Part shown: one piece after another, positions 1 through 13,700 of the stretch
Numbering within the stretch: position 1 is the stretch's first letter
Layout: the number at the start of each line of letters is the position of its first letter
Assembly (NCBI GenBank): GCA_958298945.1
Contig: OY282606.1
Location: 53,643,920-53,707,919, forward strand
Length of the DNA stretch: 64,000 bases
Reading direction: 5' to 3'
DNA from: Atherix ibis
Lineage: Eukaryota > Arthropoda > Insecta > Diptera > Athericidae
The notes under the pieces: generated by a model
Told to the model about the DNA's origin: nothing
The model's input: the letters and a program-made list of their open reading frames with translations, nothing else
Database searches by the model: none
Translations under genes and position numbers: made by a program

Positions 1-92
1 TTGTCAACAGCATTTTTAATCTGAAGATTCTATTTTCCTCCACGGGCAATTGAGATACCCAGGATTTTCATGGAATCTTTTGGGTGGGGAGG
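1..92 (-). mobile_element. I-type non-LTR retrotransposon fragment, cut by window edge
   Basis: Nearly identical over about 90 bases to 39926-40017 inside the I-type element at 38.4-40.6 kb. On the minus strand it encodes the RT-thumb region motif MKILGISIARGGKW-like. It runs off the left edge of the window. Confidence 0.75.
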
Positions 93-3000
93 GAATGGGC
101 TTAGTGACGGATCAGGTACACTACAATTTTTTTTTTTTTGCAAAAATGAAGGCAAGGTGGGTTCGATGTACAGATTACCGCACCGTTTATGCTGCTCCAA
201 GTGTTGATGTTGCGTATGGCGTTATTAGTTTGATGTTGAATACAAGTACAAAAATATTGTCAGCATATATAAAAATTATCAATAGTTTTTAGTCGCAATT
301 GGACAATATAAACTTCGACAATATCTGGTCCTAATTGGTTGGTTCGACTTACATCAGGGTAGCTGAAACAATGGACTTAGTGCAAGCATCAATTTTAATA
401 AACTAACTTCCCAATAGCAGTTATTATTAGAAATATTATATTTGAAAAAGGTAGTATGCTAGATTTAATAAACGTTTGTTATTACTTACCTGCTAAATAT
501 TTCAAAAATTATTTTCAATTTTTTTTTTTGAGAATATTATTCTTTGTCACATATTTTAAATGAATTTTAAAACCTTTTTACCAGAAGTGCACATTCTTAA
601 AGTATCAATTGATATGAGCTTGTGCAGCTATTTTAATTTACAATAGTATATAAATATTTGCACACAAAAAAATTAATAAATTAAAATGAAATAGTTGAAC
701 AGGATTGTAAAAAATAAATTGATTAAAAATACATTTTGTAATTTATGTCAATAGAATTTATTAATAAATTTCATAGAAACGAAAAGTCTTCCAATTATAT
801 CAAACGACATTTAAATAACAACTTTTTTTTATTATTTTTTCATAATTATTACTATCATAATAAATAAGATTTTATTAATTATCATTTATTATTTGTTAAT
901 TCTAATTTACATATGTTATTGAAAAAGTTTCAGGCAGTGTTGTTAATAAATGTTACATTTCTTTGGCGGATCAAATAATATTCCAGTCCTCCTTCTTTTT
1001 CTTGGATTATTTTTTTTTTTTTTGTAAACTTTGTTAAATATAAAAAGTATTTATAAAATCAATATCTAATTGAATAGGAATAAAAATCAATTAGTTCAAA
1101 ATTGATATGTTCAAAAAGAAAATCCAAAAATAAATCGCAAAAAAGGATCAAAATATTTTGAATCTATTATATTATGGGTGTATACGTATATATTTTCCTA
1201 TTATTATATGTATGTATATTTATCTGTTTATATTGTAATTTATAAAATATTCATTTTATTTCTGTATTGATTTCGGATTAAATTAAATTTAATTTAAGTT
1301 GATTGATTTCGTAATTGTCTGATATTTTACAAAAAATATTCGATATTAAATTTATGAAAAAATTTGTATTGTTCAATTTAAAGTCCTTCCACAGCAAAAC
1401 TCTTAAACAATCGTATCAGTATACCATGATGGAAATATTTTTATTCTTAATTTTCATATTCACTATTTTATTAATACTATTATCTTTTTAAAATTAGCTT
1501 TTCAGTAAATGCAGTTTTGACAATAGTATTTCAAGATTTTCTAATTATATTTGCGATTATATTGTTACCTATTTAGAGTGCTATAAATTTTTTTTATTTT
1601 ATTCATATATTGTACGTTTTTTTTTACTGTATTAATAATTTTGTAACTATTTATTTTCCTTTTTATTTATATTTAATAGTAGTTGTATAAACTTATATTA
1701 TATGTACACAAAACATTGCCTTTGGATTATTGTATCAAAATGAAAATAGGATTATTTATTTTATGTTATTTTAATTTGTTATTATATAAAAAAAATAATA
1801 AAATCTTCGTTATTGTAAATTACAATAATTACAATAGTTTTTAATTTTTATATGTAAGAATTTATACATTTATACCCACCTTCCCAAAAAAAATCGTTAA
1901 GTACAATATATTTAACAGGAGTTAATAATTAAATTAAATTTATAAAAATTTCATAACAACAATGTATTTAGAATGCATTTTAAAATTTTGATAGCATTTT
2001 AATTAATATATTTATATGATATATAAACAAATTTAGTAACGATAAAAATAAATATGTTGTAATTTATAAATTGGGATGAAATAAAAAACACTGAAAAATC
2101 TATACACCAATTCTTGTTAATTTTTAATCTTTCACAGTCCCATAATATTTTATTAACTTATTAGTTTCATTATTAAATAGAAATGTTCTGATCTGTTTTT
2201 AACTTTACGTAATATATTTGTATAATCATATCAAAAAATTTTCATTAAACTTATTTTTATTTATAATAAATATTATTTATAGATTTTGATTATAATTTGC
2301 TGTTAGGTATTCAAATTGTTCTTAATTCCCCTTAAACGTGGATTGTATATTCTTGGCGTTCTTGTTCTTTTTTATTTTGGAACCTTGTTGAAATATAATA
2401 AAAAAATTATAGTCAAATTATGATAAATTTACATGCAGGAAATTATACTAAATTTAAATTGTAAATAAATTTATACACAATTCTTATTATTTTATATTTT
2501 TAAATTGTTTAAGTTAATAATATTGAAAACCATGAAAAATAAAAATGGCAGTTTAGAGATATTAACTTTTTACTGAGCACTTCAAAAGCAGCTCATAATT
2601 TTCTTCATAAAAATTACAGATTTTTTTTGATTTTTTTTTTTTGATATTAAAACTTAAACAATTTTTTTCTTTATGTAACATAAAAACTTCATTGCCCAGA
2701 AAGCACCAGATTCGACAAGTTCAAATTAGAACATTGTAGTTACTATGTTATATCAACCTTAATGTAAGTTTCAACGAAAAAAAAATTAAAGGCTCTATTA
2801 AAAAGCATCTCAAAATTAAAATAACAGCTCATAATTTATAAATTATTTCTTTTTTTTAAAAAAAAAGAGTACTTTTTAGGATTTTTTTTAAAATTATCAG
2901 TGACCATCAATTTCAATTTTTTTTTTCAATTTTAATAACGATTTTAGATTTAAATTTTTTTGTTGGCAAAATTAATTTTTCTCTCGGGTTTAATAAAAAT

Positions 3001-3439
3001 AAAAATAAAGAGAATTTCTCAGCTTCCAATTTTCGAGAGTGCTAATCTTAAAAATGAATCGTATGCTTAACATAGATGTCTAAACATTATTTGAAAATCA
3101 AAACATTAAAAAAGAATTAAAAAATTTCGTCATTTTAAACAAAATTATATCCCAAAAATAACAAAAACCGGCATTGTTTCATCACTTAAAAATATACTTA
3201 ATTTTTAAATTGAACGTATATTTATCTAAACTACAATAATAGTTTTAAAAAAGTTTACTAACTTTGAATTCATCTGAGGCAAAATTTATGCATCTTGTGG
3301 GAAGGCTATTTTTTAAACTGAAAAGTTATGTAAATATATGATATTAATATATTTTTATATCTTTATATGTATACAGGAATATATTAATATCTTTGAAACT
3401 AATAAAGTTATTGTTCTATGGATTGTTATATACAAATTA
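93..3439. other. AT-rich non-coding stretch
   Basis: Very AT-rich with many short homopolymer runs and no credible gene on either strand. It lies downstream of Dscam exon 31, so it is intronic or flanking. The missing last Dscam exon could hide here if short. Confidence 0.6.
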
Positions 3440-4275
3440 GGACACAACAGATCCAAAAGAGTTGAATCAGTACTAAATGCTGCCTTACCATGGGGATTAG
3501 AACACCGTCGGATGATTTTTATAAGTGCACATTGGTAGTTTCCGAGAAGGAATCTTTACGCTACAGTTGGTTTTCTTATACCAAATGATGACAAATGTAA
3601 CCAACCGAAAAGAGACCCATTATCCTATTGCCCAATTTGTATATTAAATATGACCGGTAAAGTGTTTTAAAAAATTATTTGCAACCGCCTCTTGAAGAAC
3701 ACCAAGAGAGAGGGTCATGATATTTCAAGAAACCTATATATGTGTAGATTCAGAAAGGCTAAGTCAACGATCTTCCCAGTCGGTAGAATAGCCCATTTGA
3801 TATCAAGAACGCAATTTGGCATCTGAAAAACCCGGATATTATTAAAAAGATAATCGCTGATTATCTTACCATTATTACAGCATCAGTGGAGGAGTACGGT
3901 CTTCTGTCTGTTACCAAAAAATTTAATTTATCGTGACCGAGGTGTACTGAAATATCCTGAATATCGGTTATCAGGATATTATTTTGTACTTTCCACTGCG
4001 ATACCTGGGAGTTCAGATGGATGTTAACCATTGAAGTTCCAAACAAAGAACGGTTCTCTATGAGCTACGGCGACTGAATCGTTCAAGCGTTGGACGTTGG
4101 CGGTATATTGTCGTCAGGCACTTTAAGTTTCGAGAGTATTCCATACTACCCTCATATAGTATAAATCTAACACACTGCGCATCAAGCTTTAAAGAGCCGG
4201 AATCTATCATCAAGGATGAGGGGGAAGATAAATCCATCGACGGGTCGTCAGTAAGGTCGAAAAAACGAGATAGCA
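3440..4275 (+). mobile_element. Decayed non-LTR reverse transcriptase fragment
   Basis: Broken plus-strand frames show RT-like motifs: DPLSYCPICILNMTGKVF (like YRPICLLDTTGK), then CRFRKAKSTI (like YGFRKARSTI) and NPDIIKKIIADYL. The order and spacing fit an R1-clade RT palm. Many stops and frameshifts; no catalytic box was recognised. There is no GC or length support for a living gene. Confidence 0.5.
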
Positions 4276-4379
4276 ATGAAAATTCGGACTTATCGACTAA
4301 ACGTAGATAGACGCGTCACTTCATTTCTGATATAATAACTATAAGTAACGGTAAATGGATGCTTCAGAACCGAACTATA

Positions 4380-5695
4380 CCACCTTAATCCCGGAACTAT
4401 GGGAGTGTGGCGCTCGGACCGATGGGAGTGTGTCGCCCCCATCGTTCCGATTTGAAATCTGTTTTTGTTTTGTTAAGTTGGTACATCTGTTGGTGATATT
4501 CCCTCTAAATCTTAGCGTCATAGCTTGACATTTGTAAAAGTTACGTAGCCAAGAGTACATCTATCTCTGTGTGTGTTGGCGATTTTTTACAATTTCAGAA
4601 ATGGATTTAAATTTGCAACAACGAACTTGTATTAAATTTTGCGTAAAAACGGATTTAATGGTGCGCGTTGGAAATGTTGGAAAAGTGTTTCGGCAACGAT
4701 TCTCTAAATAAAGCGGTCGTTTACCAGTGGCACGAGTGGTTCAAAAGTGGTCGTGAGACAATCGAAGTGGCAGACCATCGACATCGAAAACCGACGAAAA
4801 CATTGATAAACTAGAAGAAATGTTGGTCAATAACCGCAAATTAACCATCAGAGAGATAGCGGAGGACTTGAACATTGCCTATGGATCCGTTCAAGACATT
4901 TTGGTTAATGATTTGGGTTTCCGTCGTGTAGCAGTAAAGTTGGTGCCAAAAGACCTCAATTTCATGCAAAAAAGAGACCGTGTTGACGTCGCAAAAGACA
5001 TGATTTGCGAGGATGAATCCGATCCCACATTCATCAAAAGGATCATTACTGGAGACGAGACGTGGGTTTATGAGTACCACACGTAATCCAGACATCAGGC
5101 AAGTGAATGGCGTCCACCAAATGAGCCGAGACCAAAAAAACCACGTCGTTTTCAGTCAAAAAAGAAGGCAATGCTCACGGTTTTCATAGATTACAACGGT
5201 GTAGTGCATCATGAATTTTTGCCAGAAGACCGGACAGTAAACCAAGAGTATTATTTGAGGGTTATGAGACGTTTGCGTGAAGCAATTCGCCGAAAGAGAC
5301 CAGAATTGTGGGCAGAAAACTCGTGGATTTTGCACCATGAATACGCACAGTCGCACAGTGCCATCATTATTCGTAATTTTTTGACAAAAAATGCAACAAA
5401 TACCATCCAACAAGCACCGAATTCACCTGATTTGGCTCCCTGTGCCTTCTATCTGTTCAATCGAGTTAAAAAACGCGGGGAACACGTTTCAACAGCCGAG
5501 AGGAAATAATGGAAAAATCGCAGGAAGCACTGATGGACATACCGAAAATCGAATATAAAAAATATTTCGAGGATTAGATCAAGCGCCGGCATAAGTGTGT
5601 TAAAGTCGATGGGGATTACTTTGAAAGGGACAATATAGATTTAGATGAATAAATTTGTATTTTTAATTATCTGAATAAATTCCGGTAACTTTTTG
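4380..5695 (+). mobile_element. Mariner (DD34D) element, left end missing
   Basis: A mariner transposase remnant begins at ATG 4601, and the right terminal inverted repeat ends near 5695 (reverse-strand CCTTGATCAAAAAGTTACCG). This terminus is related to that of the CGAGGTCTGTTCAAAAAGTA family elsewhere in the window. No matching left terminus was found near 4380, where the sequence instead shows a short direct repeat (GACCGATGGGAGTGTG-like). Confidence 0.8.
4601..5575 (+). pseudogene. Mariner transposase pseudogene
   Basis: Open blocks carry an HTH region (NNRKLTIREIAEDLNIAYGS), IITGDETWVYEYHT with the first catalytic Asp, PRPKKPRRFQ, and AMLTVFIDYNGVVHHEFLPE. The second catalytic site reads HHEYAQSHSA (Asp to Glu) and the third reads LAPCAFYLF (Asp to Ala). 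With several frameshifts as well (near 4680, 5085, 5505) the transposase is dead. Confidence 0.85.
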
Positions 5696-7523
5696 ATCAA
5701 GGTCTTTAAAGCTAAATGGTCATGAGATATGTTCCAATTATTGTCCCATAATGGCGGACAGGGATCATATTTTTTTCCACTGTTTACCAAAAGAATAAAG
5801 CAACTGCAGAAAGTCGTTGATCAGAAAGCTTACTCATCAGGAAGGGGTAAAAAATTGTCAACTTGTAGCATTCATAAGATAAAAAGCTTTAAATCAGTCT
5901 TCTCACTGTGAATCAATATCTTATAATAGTTGGTAAAAATCCACCTATGTATTTAAAAAGAATATAAGGCAGGATACTAAAACCTTATACTATTTTCTGA
6001 TTTTGTTTGATTAATAACAAATAATAAAATCTACTCCATATAATGCTCCATACTACAATACAATCTTATAATATTTTCATAAGACTGTTCGGTTATTGGC
6101 AAATTTTATCCGGAAAAAGAGCTTATTAATCCATTAACAATATATTAAAAAAGTTCAGCTTGAGACCTGATCAATAATATTGTAATATTGAAAGTATATG
6201 GCATTATTTACACATTTATGAAACCAATTGAAGTGTCCATACATATTTGTGAAACCAATTGGAGGGTTAACCAGTTCATTAAGTTAATGAAATCATAAAT
6301 TTATGGTCAATACCTCCTACAAGTATAACCAGAAGACACCTTATGAAGAAATTTCATTATTGTGCTATGGATTAACGCAACAGCTTGTGATATTTTCGTA
6401 CGAACCAAGAAGAAAACTTCTACCTTTTCAGATATGGTTTGCGTTGCTTAGCTTCAGTGTTAAATAACATGTATTAAAATATCACAAACGAAGGGCGGGA
6501 TAATAGAAGAGGGCATAAATTGATATTACCTTCTTTCAAGAAGAATGAATAATATTGTGAGCCAATATACCCTTAAATTCGTACGTACGAGAACAATTCG
6601 CAAGATTGTTGCAGTGTGATCTATTTCGAATAATATATCGAGTATTAAGGAAATAAACTAATGTAATTGGACTCTTTGTTATAAGATGATATTATGCTCT
6701 ATAACAATAACTGGGCAATATTCTTAGCTTAAAAATGAAAACCTAAGAAAAAACAGCACAAGCAGAAGGTTTCACGAATTATTACATTTAGTAGCCGAAT
6801 ACATTTTTCATTTCGTATTCAGTTTATTGTGTGTTACTTTTTATTTCATTTTGCGGGACTAACGATTTATTATAGCATGGTAAGTCGATTAGAAATTGTC
6901 GAATCTTTTCATATATATTAACTACATAAAAACTTAAATATATACCGACACTTGAAAGAAACTCAATAAGTGTACGTATACATATGGCTTTGTACCAACA
7001 AATTTTTTAGTAGCGACTATTTAAAGTTGATATTGCTAAAGATAATTTCAAGAAATAATTTCATGAATCCTAGATAAATAACAGAAAATTTTTAATAAAA
7101 CAAATATTATATATTCTATCAAGGATTAATATACATTTGTGTTTATATACGTACACGAACGACAAATTAAATTATTGTATATACTCGTAAGTTAGAGTGT
7201 TGTGGGATACTATTGTATATATGAATATATCAAGGTATTAATTACTATCTTATTTAAATAGATTTCGATTTATTTTTATGTGTGGAAGACGTCCATTATA
7301 TACTAATATTATATGGTCCAATATTTGATCTACATAGTAATTTTTTCTCGTTAATATAAAGGAAATATTCTTATTATTTTTCGAAAATAAACTTCGCATA
7401 TAAATGAATATATTTTACTCTATTTTTTAAATCTACTCATATATTTAGCCCAGCAATATGTGGCTTGTTATCATGCATACGAATATTCGTAGAAACAAAT
7501 TTATTTCGAAATAATCCGCTTAC
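5696..7523. other. Intronic AT-rich DNA downstream of exon 31
   Basis: No gene, RNA or recognisable mobile element seen on either strand. If the last Dscam exon is near, it should begin after an AG with one base that completes a codon starting AG. Confidence 0.5.
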
Positions 7524-7721
7524 CTTGTAAGAAGTGAGGTTAATTCCTCTCGCTCAATTTTCTGGGCCAAGCCGCCATCATTATTTTCCATTACCCTTTG
7601 TACCTCTAAATCCAGTGCACGTTCTCTATCACATTCAGCCTCACTGAATTCCCTTGAGTCAGTGAATCCTGAAGGGGGGCGAAATCCTAATCCAGCTGCC
7701 AAATTAACCTCACTGTCCAAA
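7524..7721 (-). CDS. Dscam-like: Dscam-like exon 31: cytoplasmic tail, last exon found
   Basis: Acceptor TTCTATTATTAG, donor ACAAG/GTAAGC. It encodes DSEVNLAAGLGFRPPSGF, DSREFSEAECDRERALDL and an acidic, probably helical VQRVMENNDGGLAQKIER ending LTSLLTR. It ends at a strong donor without a stop, so at least one more exon follows below 7523 or beyond position 1. I did not find it. Confidence 0.93.
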
Positions 7722-10700
7722 CTAATAATAGAAACGAGAAAATGATTATGGGAAAAATATTTGCTAACAATATCCTCTTCGTTTAGTTATATCAACCATA
7801 TACGAATCCACATAAATACATCATTTTTTATATGTATACACGTACATTGAATACACACATTTATACATCATTTTCGTAAACAAAACCGTTATTCGTAAGT
7901 CGTAATCGTTAGGAATATACTATTCAGGTGCGTGCACGTTAACATTGTCTATTGTTCATTTTCCAAGATTTTCTTATTGACAAATGCTGGCCTTTTATTA
8001 TGTATATTTAAAGGTAGATCTTTAAGGTCATCTTATAATATAATAATATATTTTCAATGATTTAAAAATACATTCACAAGCTTATTTCTAAAATCACAGA
8101 TATACGAGTATATGATATTAAATCTCGAATGACAAGTGGGGAAAAAATTCTTTCTATGGTATCTACGCAAAATTACTAAAAATCATCCCGGCTTGAAGAT
8201 CTTAACAGTAACTGCTTAAGAATTTCATGAAAGTTACCACAATGATTATCCCACATGAATACTATCAACAACAAAAAACTAGATTATTATTTTCTATAAA
8301 TACGAGTAGCTTTACAAATTACAGTATATTATAGGGTGGAAAGCACATTCTCTTGTGTTCATCCAACGCTTGCTTAGCACTTTCATTTGGTTTTCTTACC
8401 TGATTATGTAGCTTTAATAGTATTTTTTTTAGAATTTAATTTATTAGGATTTATTTAAAAAAAGATAAAGCAGCCTCTATCCGATGGTAATTGAAAATAT
8501 TTCCTTTAACGAAAATACTCACAGTTAGAATATTTATGAATAGGACTATTCCGAGAATATTAATAATATCCTTTTCATTTTGTATACCATATATGAGTAT
8601 AATAATTTCATAAGCATTATGCTCGAAAATTGATGGTAAAATTAGATTTTGTAAAAATATTACTCATATAATAAAGGTAATCTAATTTATGTCTTCATTA
8701 TTATATAATATTCTATAACCAGAGATTTTTTTTTATTATTTTTATATGTATTTCTGAGACTACTAATTTGTATGTATATAAGTATGCTATTAATAAGTAA
8801 TATACAAAAGTTCAAGCCATTCAATTATAAGTTTCTTAATATATTTTCCGAAGTATTTATTTAAGTATCTCTTTTTTTTTTTTTAAACTGCTAAATATTT
8901 TGGTAATTTATCATAGAGGTACAATTATTATTGTAAATTTTTTAGGTATAAATTCCAATTATGAACAATATATGAATTCATAGAGTGACCGAAATATGCT
9001 CACTAAGGTGGCTGATAATAAATTTAAAGAAAACCTATCTTGGTTATAATAACAATAAATATAAATCAAATTTCTTACATCTTCAAAAAATTAGTGAAAT
9101 TTATTATGAAAATAACTAAAGTTTGCCATTCTTTTATTTTTAAGAAAAGTTTAATATCTTATTATGTTTTTTTCAACGTTAATAAATATTTTTTTTAGAA
9201 TTCGGGATGATAATATGGTATTTTTAAGAATATTTAATTTCTTAATTATTTTCATTACAATCCACTCCCACTCAAGGAATTATGTGTTTTTTTACTTTTA
9301 ATGTTCTAGTGCATGGTCATGTGATTTAACGCCGTCGGAATTTTTTTTGTGGGCCTACATGAAAGATAAGACTTATAAAAATGAACCGCAGACAATACGA
9401 CTAATATCAACCACGTCGTGCATGAAATAGAGCCACAATTATGTGATGTCCGTAAATGTAGTTGTGCTAAGCCTTTACCCAATATTGGTTTTTAATCATA
9501 AATGGTAAAGTCTCTACAACAAATTTCATTACATAATGGCAGAATTTTCAAACAGAATATGTGTTTCTAATTGGTAGATCCTATATTACTACTAAAGTAA
9601 GCATACAGAATTGTAAATAACTTCCGATTTATATATAAAATCATACAAGTAAAAATTCATATAAAATAATATTTTATATTTATGTTGCATAAAAAAATAT
9701 ATACACAAAATTTGACGTATAAAAATTATTCAATATTGAAATTGAACTAAACATGCTAAATATATCAAGAGTGGTGGAATTGCTGTATTATCTATTGCAA
9801 ATATAAAAATTTCCTGAAATATCGAAACTCGACAGGATTTTACCTCAATTGCTAACTTATACTAAACAACTACTGAATAAGACCCTATGTCATATTTCCG
9901 GATATGTGCCTTAGATTAAAAAATATCTGGATATGCCCATTAATTGTAGTGCTTGCATACTTTTGTATAGATTTTTTTATGTATACATGACAACTATTGA
10001 CATTTAGTTTTTGTAATAGAAAACTTTATTTTTAAGCGTAATTAATATTCATTTTAACTCACTTATTCCAAATAAAAATATAATTTAAACATGACAAAAG
10101 ACAAATTATATTTTTTCTAATTTTCTGTTATTAAATGCAATTGTATTTTCGGTTTTTATTTAGTTTGTAAATATCAAGCGCTTAATTTTTGTAGACTTTC
10201 GAAACACGCCATTCTCCATGAAATGGTAGCATAATGAAATGCTTGCATACTTTTGTTATACTTAATATTGATATATAGATACTTATCGCGAAGTAAAAAT
10301 TTAAGTGCAGTTTCATTAAATTCTAAATACACATAGCCTACGAACAAGTAAGTGTAAATTAATACATTTGTATAAATCGATTTATTCTCCACGACAGCAA
10401 ATAGAAAGTTTCTATTTAGAATAAAAAATATTACGTGAACGGTTATTTTGCAAGTGTGTGCATTCTTAAGAATGTATTCTCGAAAAAAATTTGGACAGAA
10501 TTTTTGTGTTGAAGCCTATCCAGTTATTTTATAATCTAAGGCGGAGATAAATGGAACAGCCTGCGTATTTATGTATGGAATTTTTTGTATAGATATGACT
10601 CCAACTGACATCTAGTTTTTGTAACGAAAATTTTCTGAATTCCAAAAGTATAATTACACATAATTATCCTTTGTAACTGAAATATTTCAGAGAGATCTAA

Positions 10701-13700
10701 TTTAAACATAATGGCCGTACTTAATAATATTTTCGGCCGTACTTAATAATATTTTTGTAAATATAAATGGAATAATAAGCTGGTCAATTTTGTAGACTTT
10801 CAGGGAGTTTGAAAACGCTATTCCCCATGAAGTGAAAGCATACCGAATACTGTGCATATTTAAAGCTTTGTCTAGCATTTTAAAAAAAAAGGTTTTTATT
10901 TAATATTTAAAATATAATTTTTTACTGACAAAAATACTTTATTCCTTTACTTTAGATATTATTAAATACATATAGTAAAATAATGAAATGACCTGTCAGA
11001 AACAAAAATCTATAATTTACACACTGCGTTCTCACAAATTTACTTTGGAAATAAGTAGAGAGAATTTTTTTGAAGATGTTTACGTAGCACTTCTATAATC
11101 TAAGAGTGCTACGAAGATTCTTTTCAGTTGCGAAATATATTCGAAAACAATTACGAATAAGCCCGCTGTTATCAAATCAATTTTATTTTCATTATTATTT
11201 TTAACATTTATATGGTATAATATAGTTTTGACGATTGCAAATCATAAAAGATAATATATTTTATGTAATTTATATCAACATTCTGTGAAATATTCTGATC
11301 TTCAAGAAATAGTTATTTTGAATTTTCGTTAATTGGTTTTGAATCTATTTCAAATTGGTAATTAACTTTACTAATTTTGGAAGCGTGCTTAATTTGATCG
11401 TGCTTTAATTAAAGAATATTGGCTCTGTTCGTAAAAGTTTTTGCCTCATTTCTTTCCATTTTCTAAAGAAAGATGAGCCTCACTTTGAAAGCGTAGCCAA
11501 AATTTTAGGGCTAGCTTATACGATTTCTAGTGATACCATATCACATCTGATCTATACAATTTTTCTACATCCGCTCTCATAAAAACTCATTTTCGAGTGG
11601 GCGATTTATGACTCCGTTTTCAACCATTGTTGTATTTTGCCTCAAATACTTCTTTATGGCTTTTGAAATAAATCGGAATTTGCCTACCATCTATCCGAAG
11701 AATTCTTTTATAATGTGTTTCCGCCTCGAAGGTTAAAATCGAAATGAACATGTTTTCAATAACACCTGTACAGGAGAACCATTTTGTAGTAACTCAGTGT
11801 GGACAGGGTTTGTATTATGATGCGTGGTATTATATATAAGCTCATATGGTGGCATTCGAAACTATTTTTTGATTGATTTTTCTTTATTTAACTCATAACG
11901 AATCCTTTAAAATATTCTAGCACGCTATAACCATGCGTAAGCACATCCTTAAAACCTATAAGCATTTGGTCGGGTTTAAAAGAAAAAGAATAAACATACA
12001 GATTGGCATTTGTTTAATCCGGCATTTTGATATTCTAAGGTACCAAATTATTTTCTTCAATTCTTATTTATATACGAGGTCTGTTCAAAAAGTATTTTGA
12101 ATTTCCGCTGGTTACGTATATTCTATTTTCAAATTTTGTGGCGTTATGTTGGTACTCATGTCTCTCACTTACGCCTACAAGTTCGGCCCTTTTGAATTTT
12201 CGACCAAAAACAGCATCGCATTAACTGTTGGACTCTGTCCGCGATGACCCAAATTTCCTCCAGAGGGTCATAACTAGTGACGAATCATGGGTTTATGATT
12301 ATAACGTGGAATCATCCCAATCGAAGCTGCTGCACAAGCCAAGACCGAAAAAATCCCGCCAAGTTCGGTCGAATGTGAAGGTTTTGCTTACAGTTTTCTT
12401 CGATTGCAGGGGTGTGGTGCATTATGAGTTCTTTCCATAGGGTAGAACGATCAATAAGGAATATTGCCTGCTAGTTATGCGTAAATTGCGCGAAATAATC
12501 CGCCAGAAACGCCCGGATTTGTGGAAAAAAAAATTTGCTTTTGCACCATGATAACGCCCCTGCTCACGTACCGTTGCTTGTGCGCGAATTTTTGGCCAAA
12601 AACAATACACTAATAATGCCGCAGCCACCGTATTCCTCAAATCTGGCCGCCTGCGACTTTTTCTTGTTCCCAAAATAGATTCTTTGATCCATTTTTTGGA
12701 ATGGGCAAAAATCGAAGACGAGCCAAAACACGTGCAAGCAAAGCAGCTATCAAAAATTAACTGAACATTCAAACTGGCCGAACTTGTCGGCATAAATGAG
12801 AGACATAAATACCAATATAACGCCACAAAAAATCGAAAATCGAATAAACGTAACCCGCGGAAATTAAAATTTCGTGATACTTTTTGAACAGGCTTCGTTC
12901 AAGCAATGTTACGTGCTTTTTTTTAGTTTTAATGCCAATTGATGACGGGTAGACTGATTAAGCAAAACCTGATAATTTACATTTTTAATGGTTTATTCCT
13001 AAAAATTATAATTATATATATTCAAAGATTAATCAATCTACTAAATATTTTTCAAAGATTAAGTTTGTTAATGAAGTATTAGATCAATAATGAATTATTT
13101 TTTGGAGCAAATATGTGCCTAAACTTTGTAATAAACTTCTTGGTTTGTACCTTCATATAGCAAAAATTGGGTTTAGACAGGTTGTCTTCATAACGAAAAT
13201 TTTTGAGATCCTGTTTTTTTTCGAAGTTCTAGTTTTGTTACACTTTTATATCATAAAATTTCTTTTTCATACTTTAAGAACTAAACAACTTCGTTTTATA
13301 TTTTTAAAAAGCCTTTTTTAAATTTTCTAAGAAAGTTAAGTTTAACATCTCTAATTACATATTTATTTCTATTAATTTAATAAATTATAATATTAAATTA
13401 TTCCATTTTTGGTTTTATATGAGGTATATTCTATCATACACGTAGTTAGAATAATGGCATTACCTGATTTGTGAAAAAAGTGTTTTGATTATTAGTCAAT
13501 AGGTGCTAATTCGGGGACTTGAAATTGTCGAATTGAGAGGATTATTTAGACAAACATACGAGTATCTACTATATTACATATTAATTTCTTAACAAACAGA
13601 AAACGATTATAACCGAATAATTAATTTAAACTACTCGTATTTTAATTACTTCACAACTGAAGTACTAATTTAAACACCAGATAGTCAAGTTCAAAGTCAG

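Noticed and set aside
1..7523. Terminal Dscam exon.
   Set aside because: Searched the minus strand for an acceptor followed by an open frame in the right phase; many short AT-rich candidates, none convincing.
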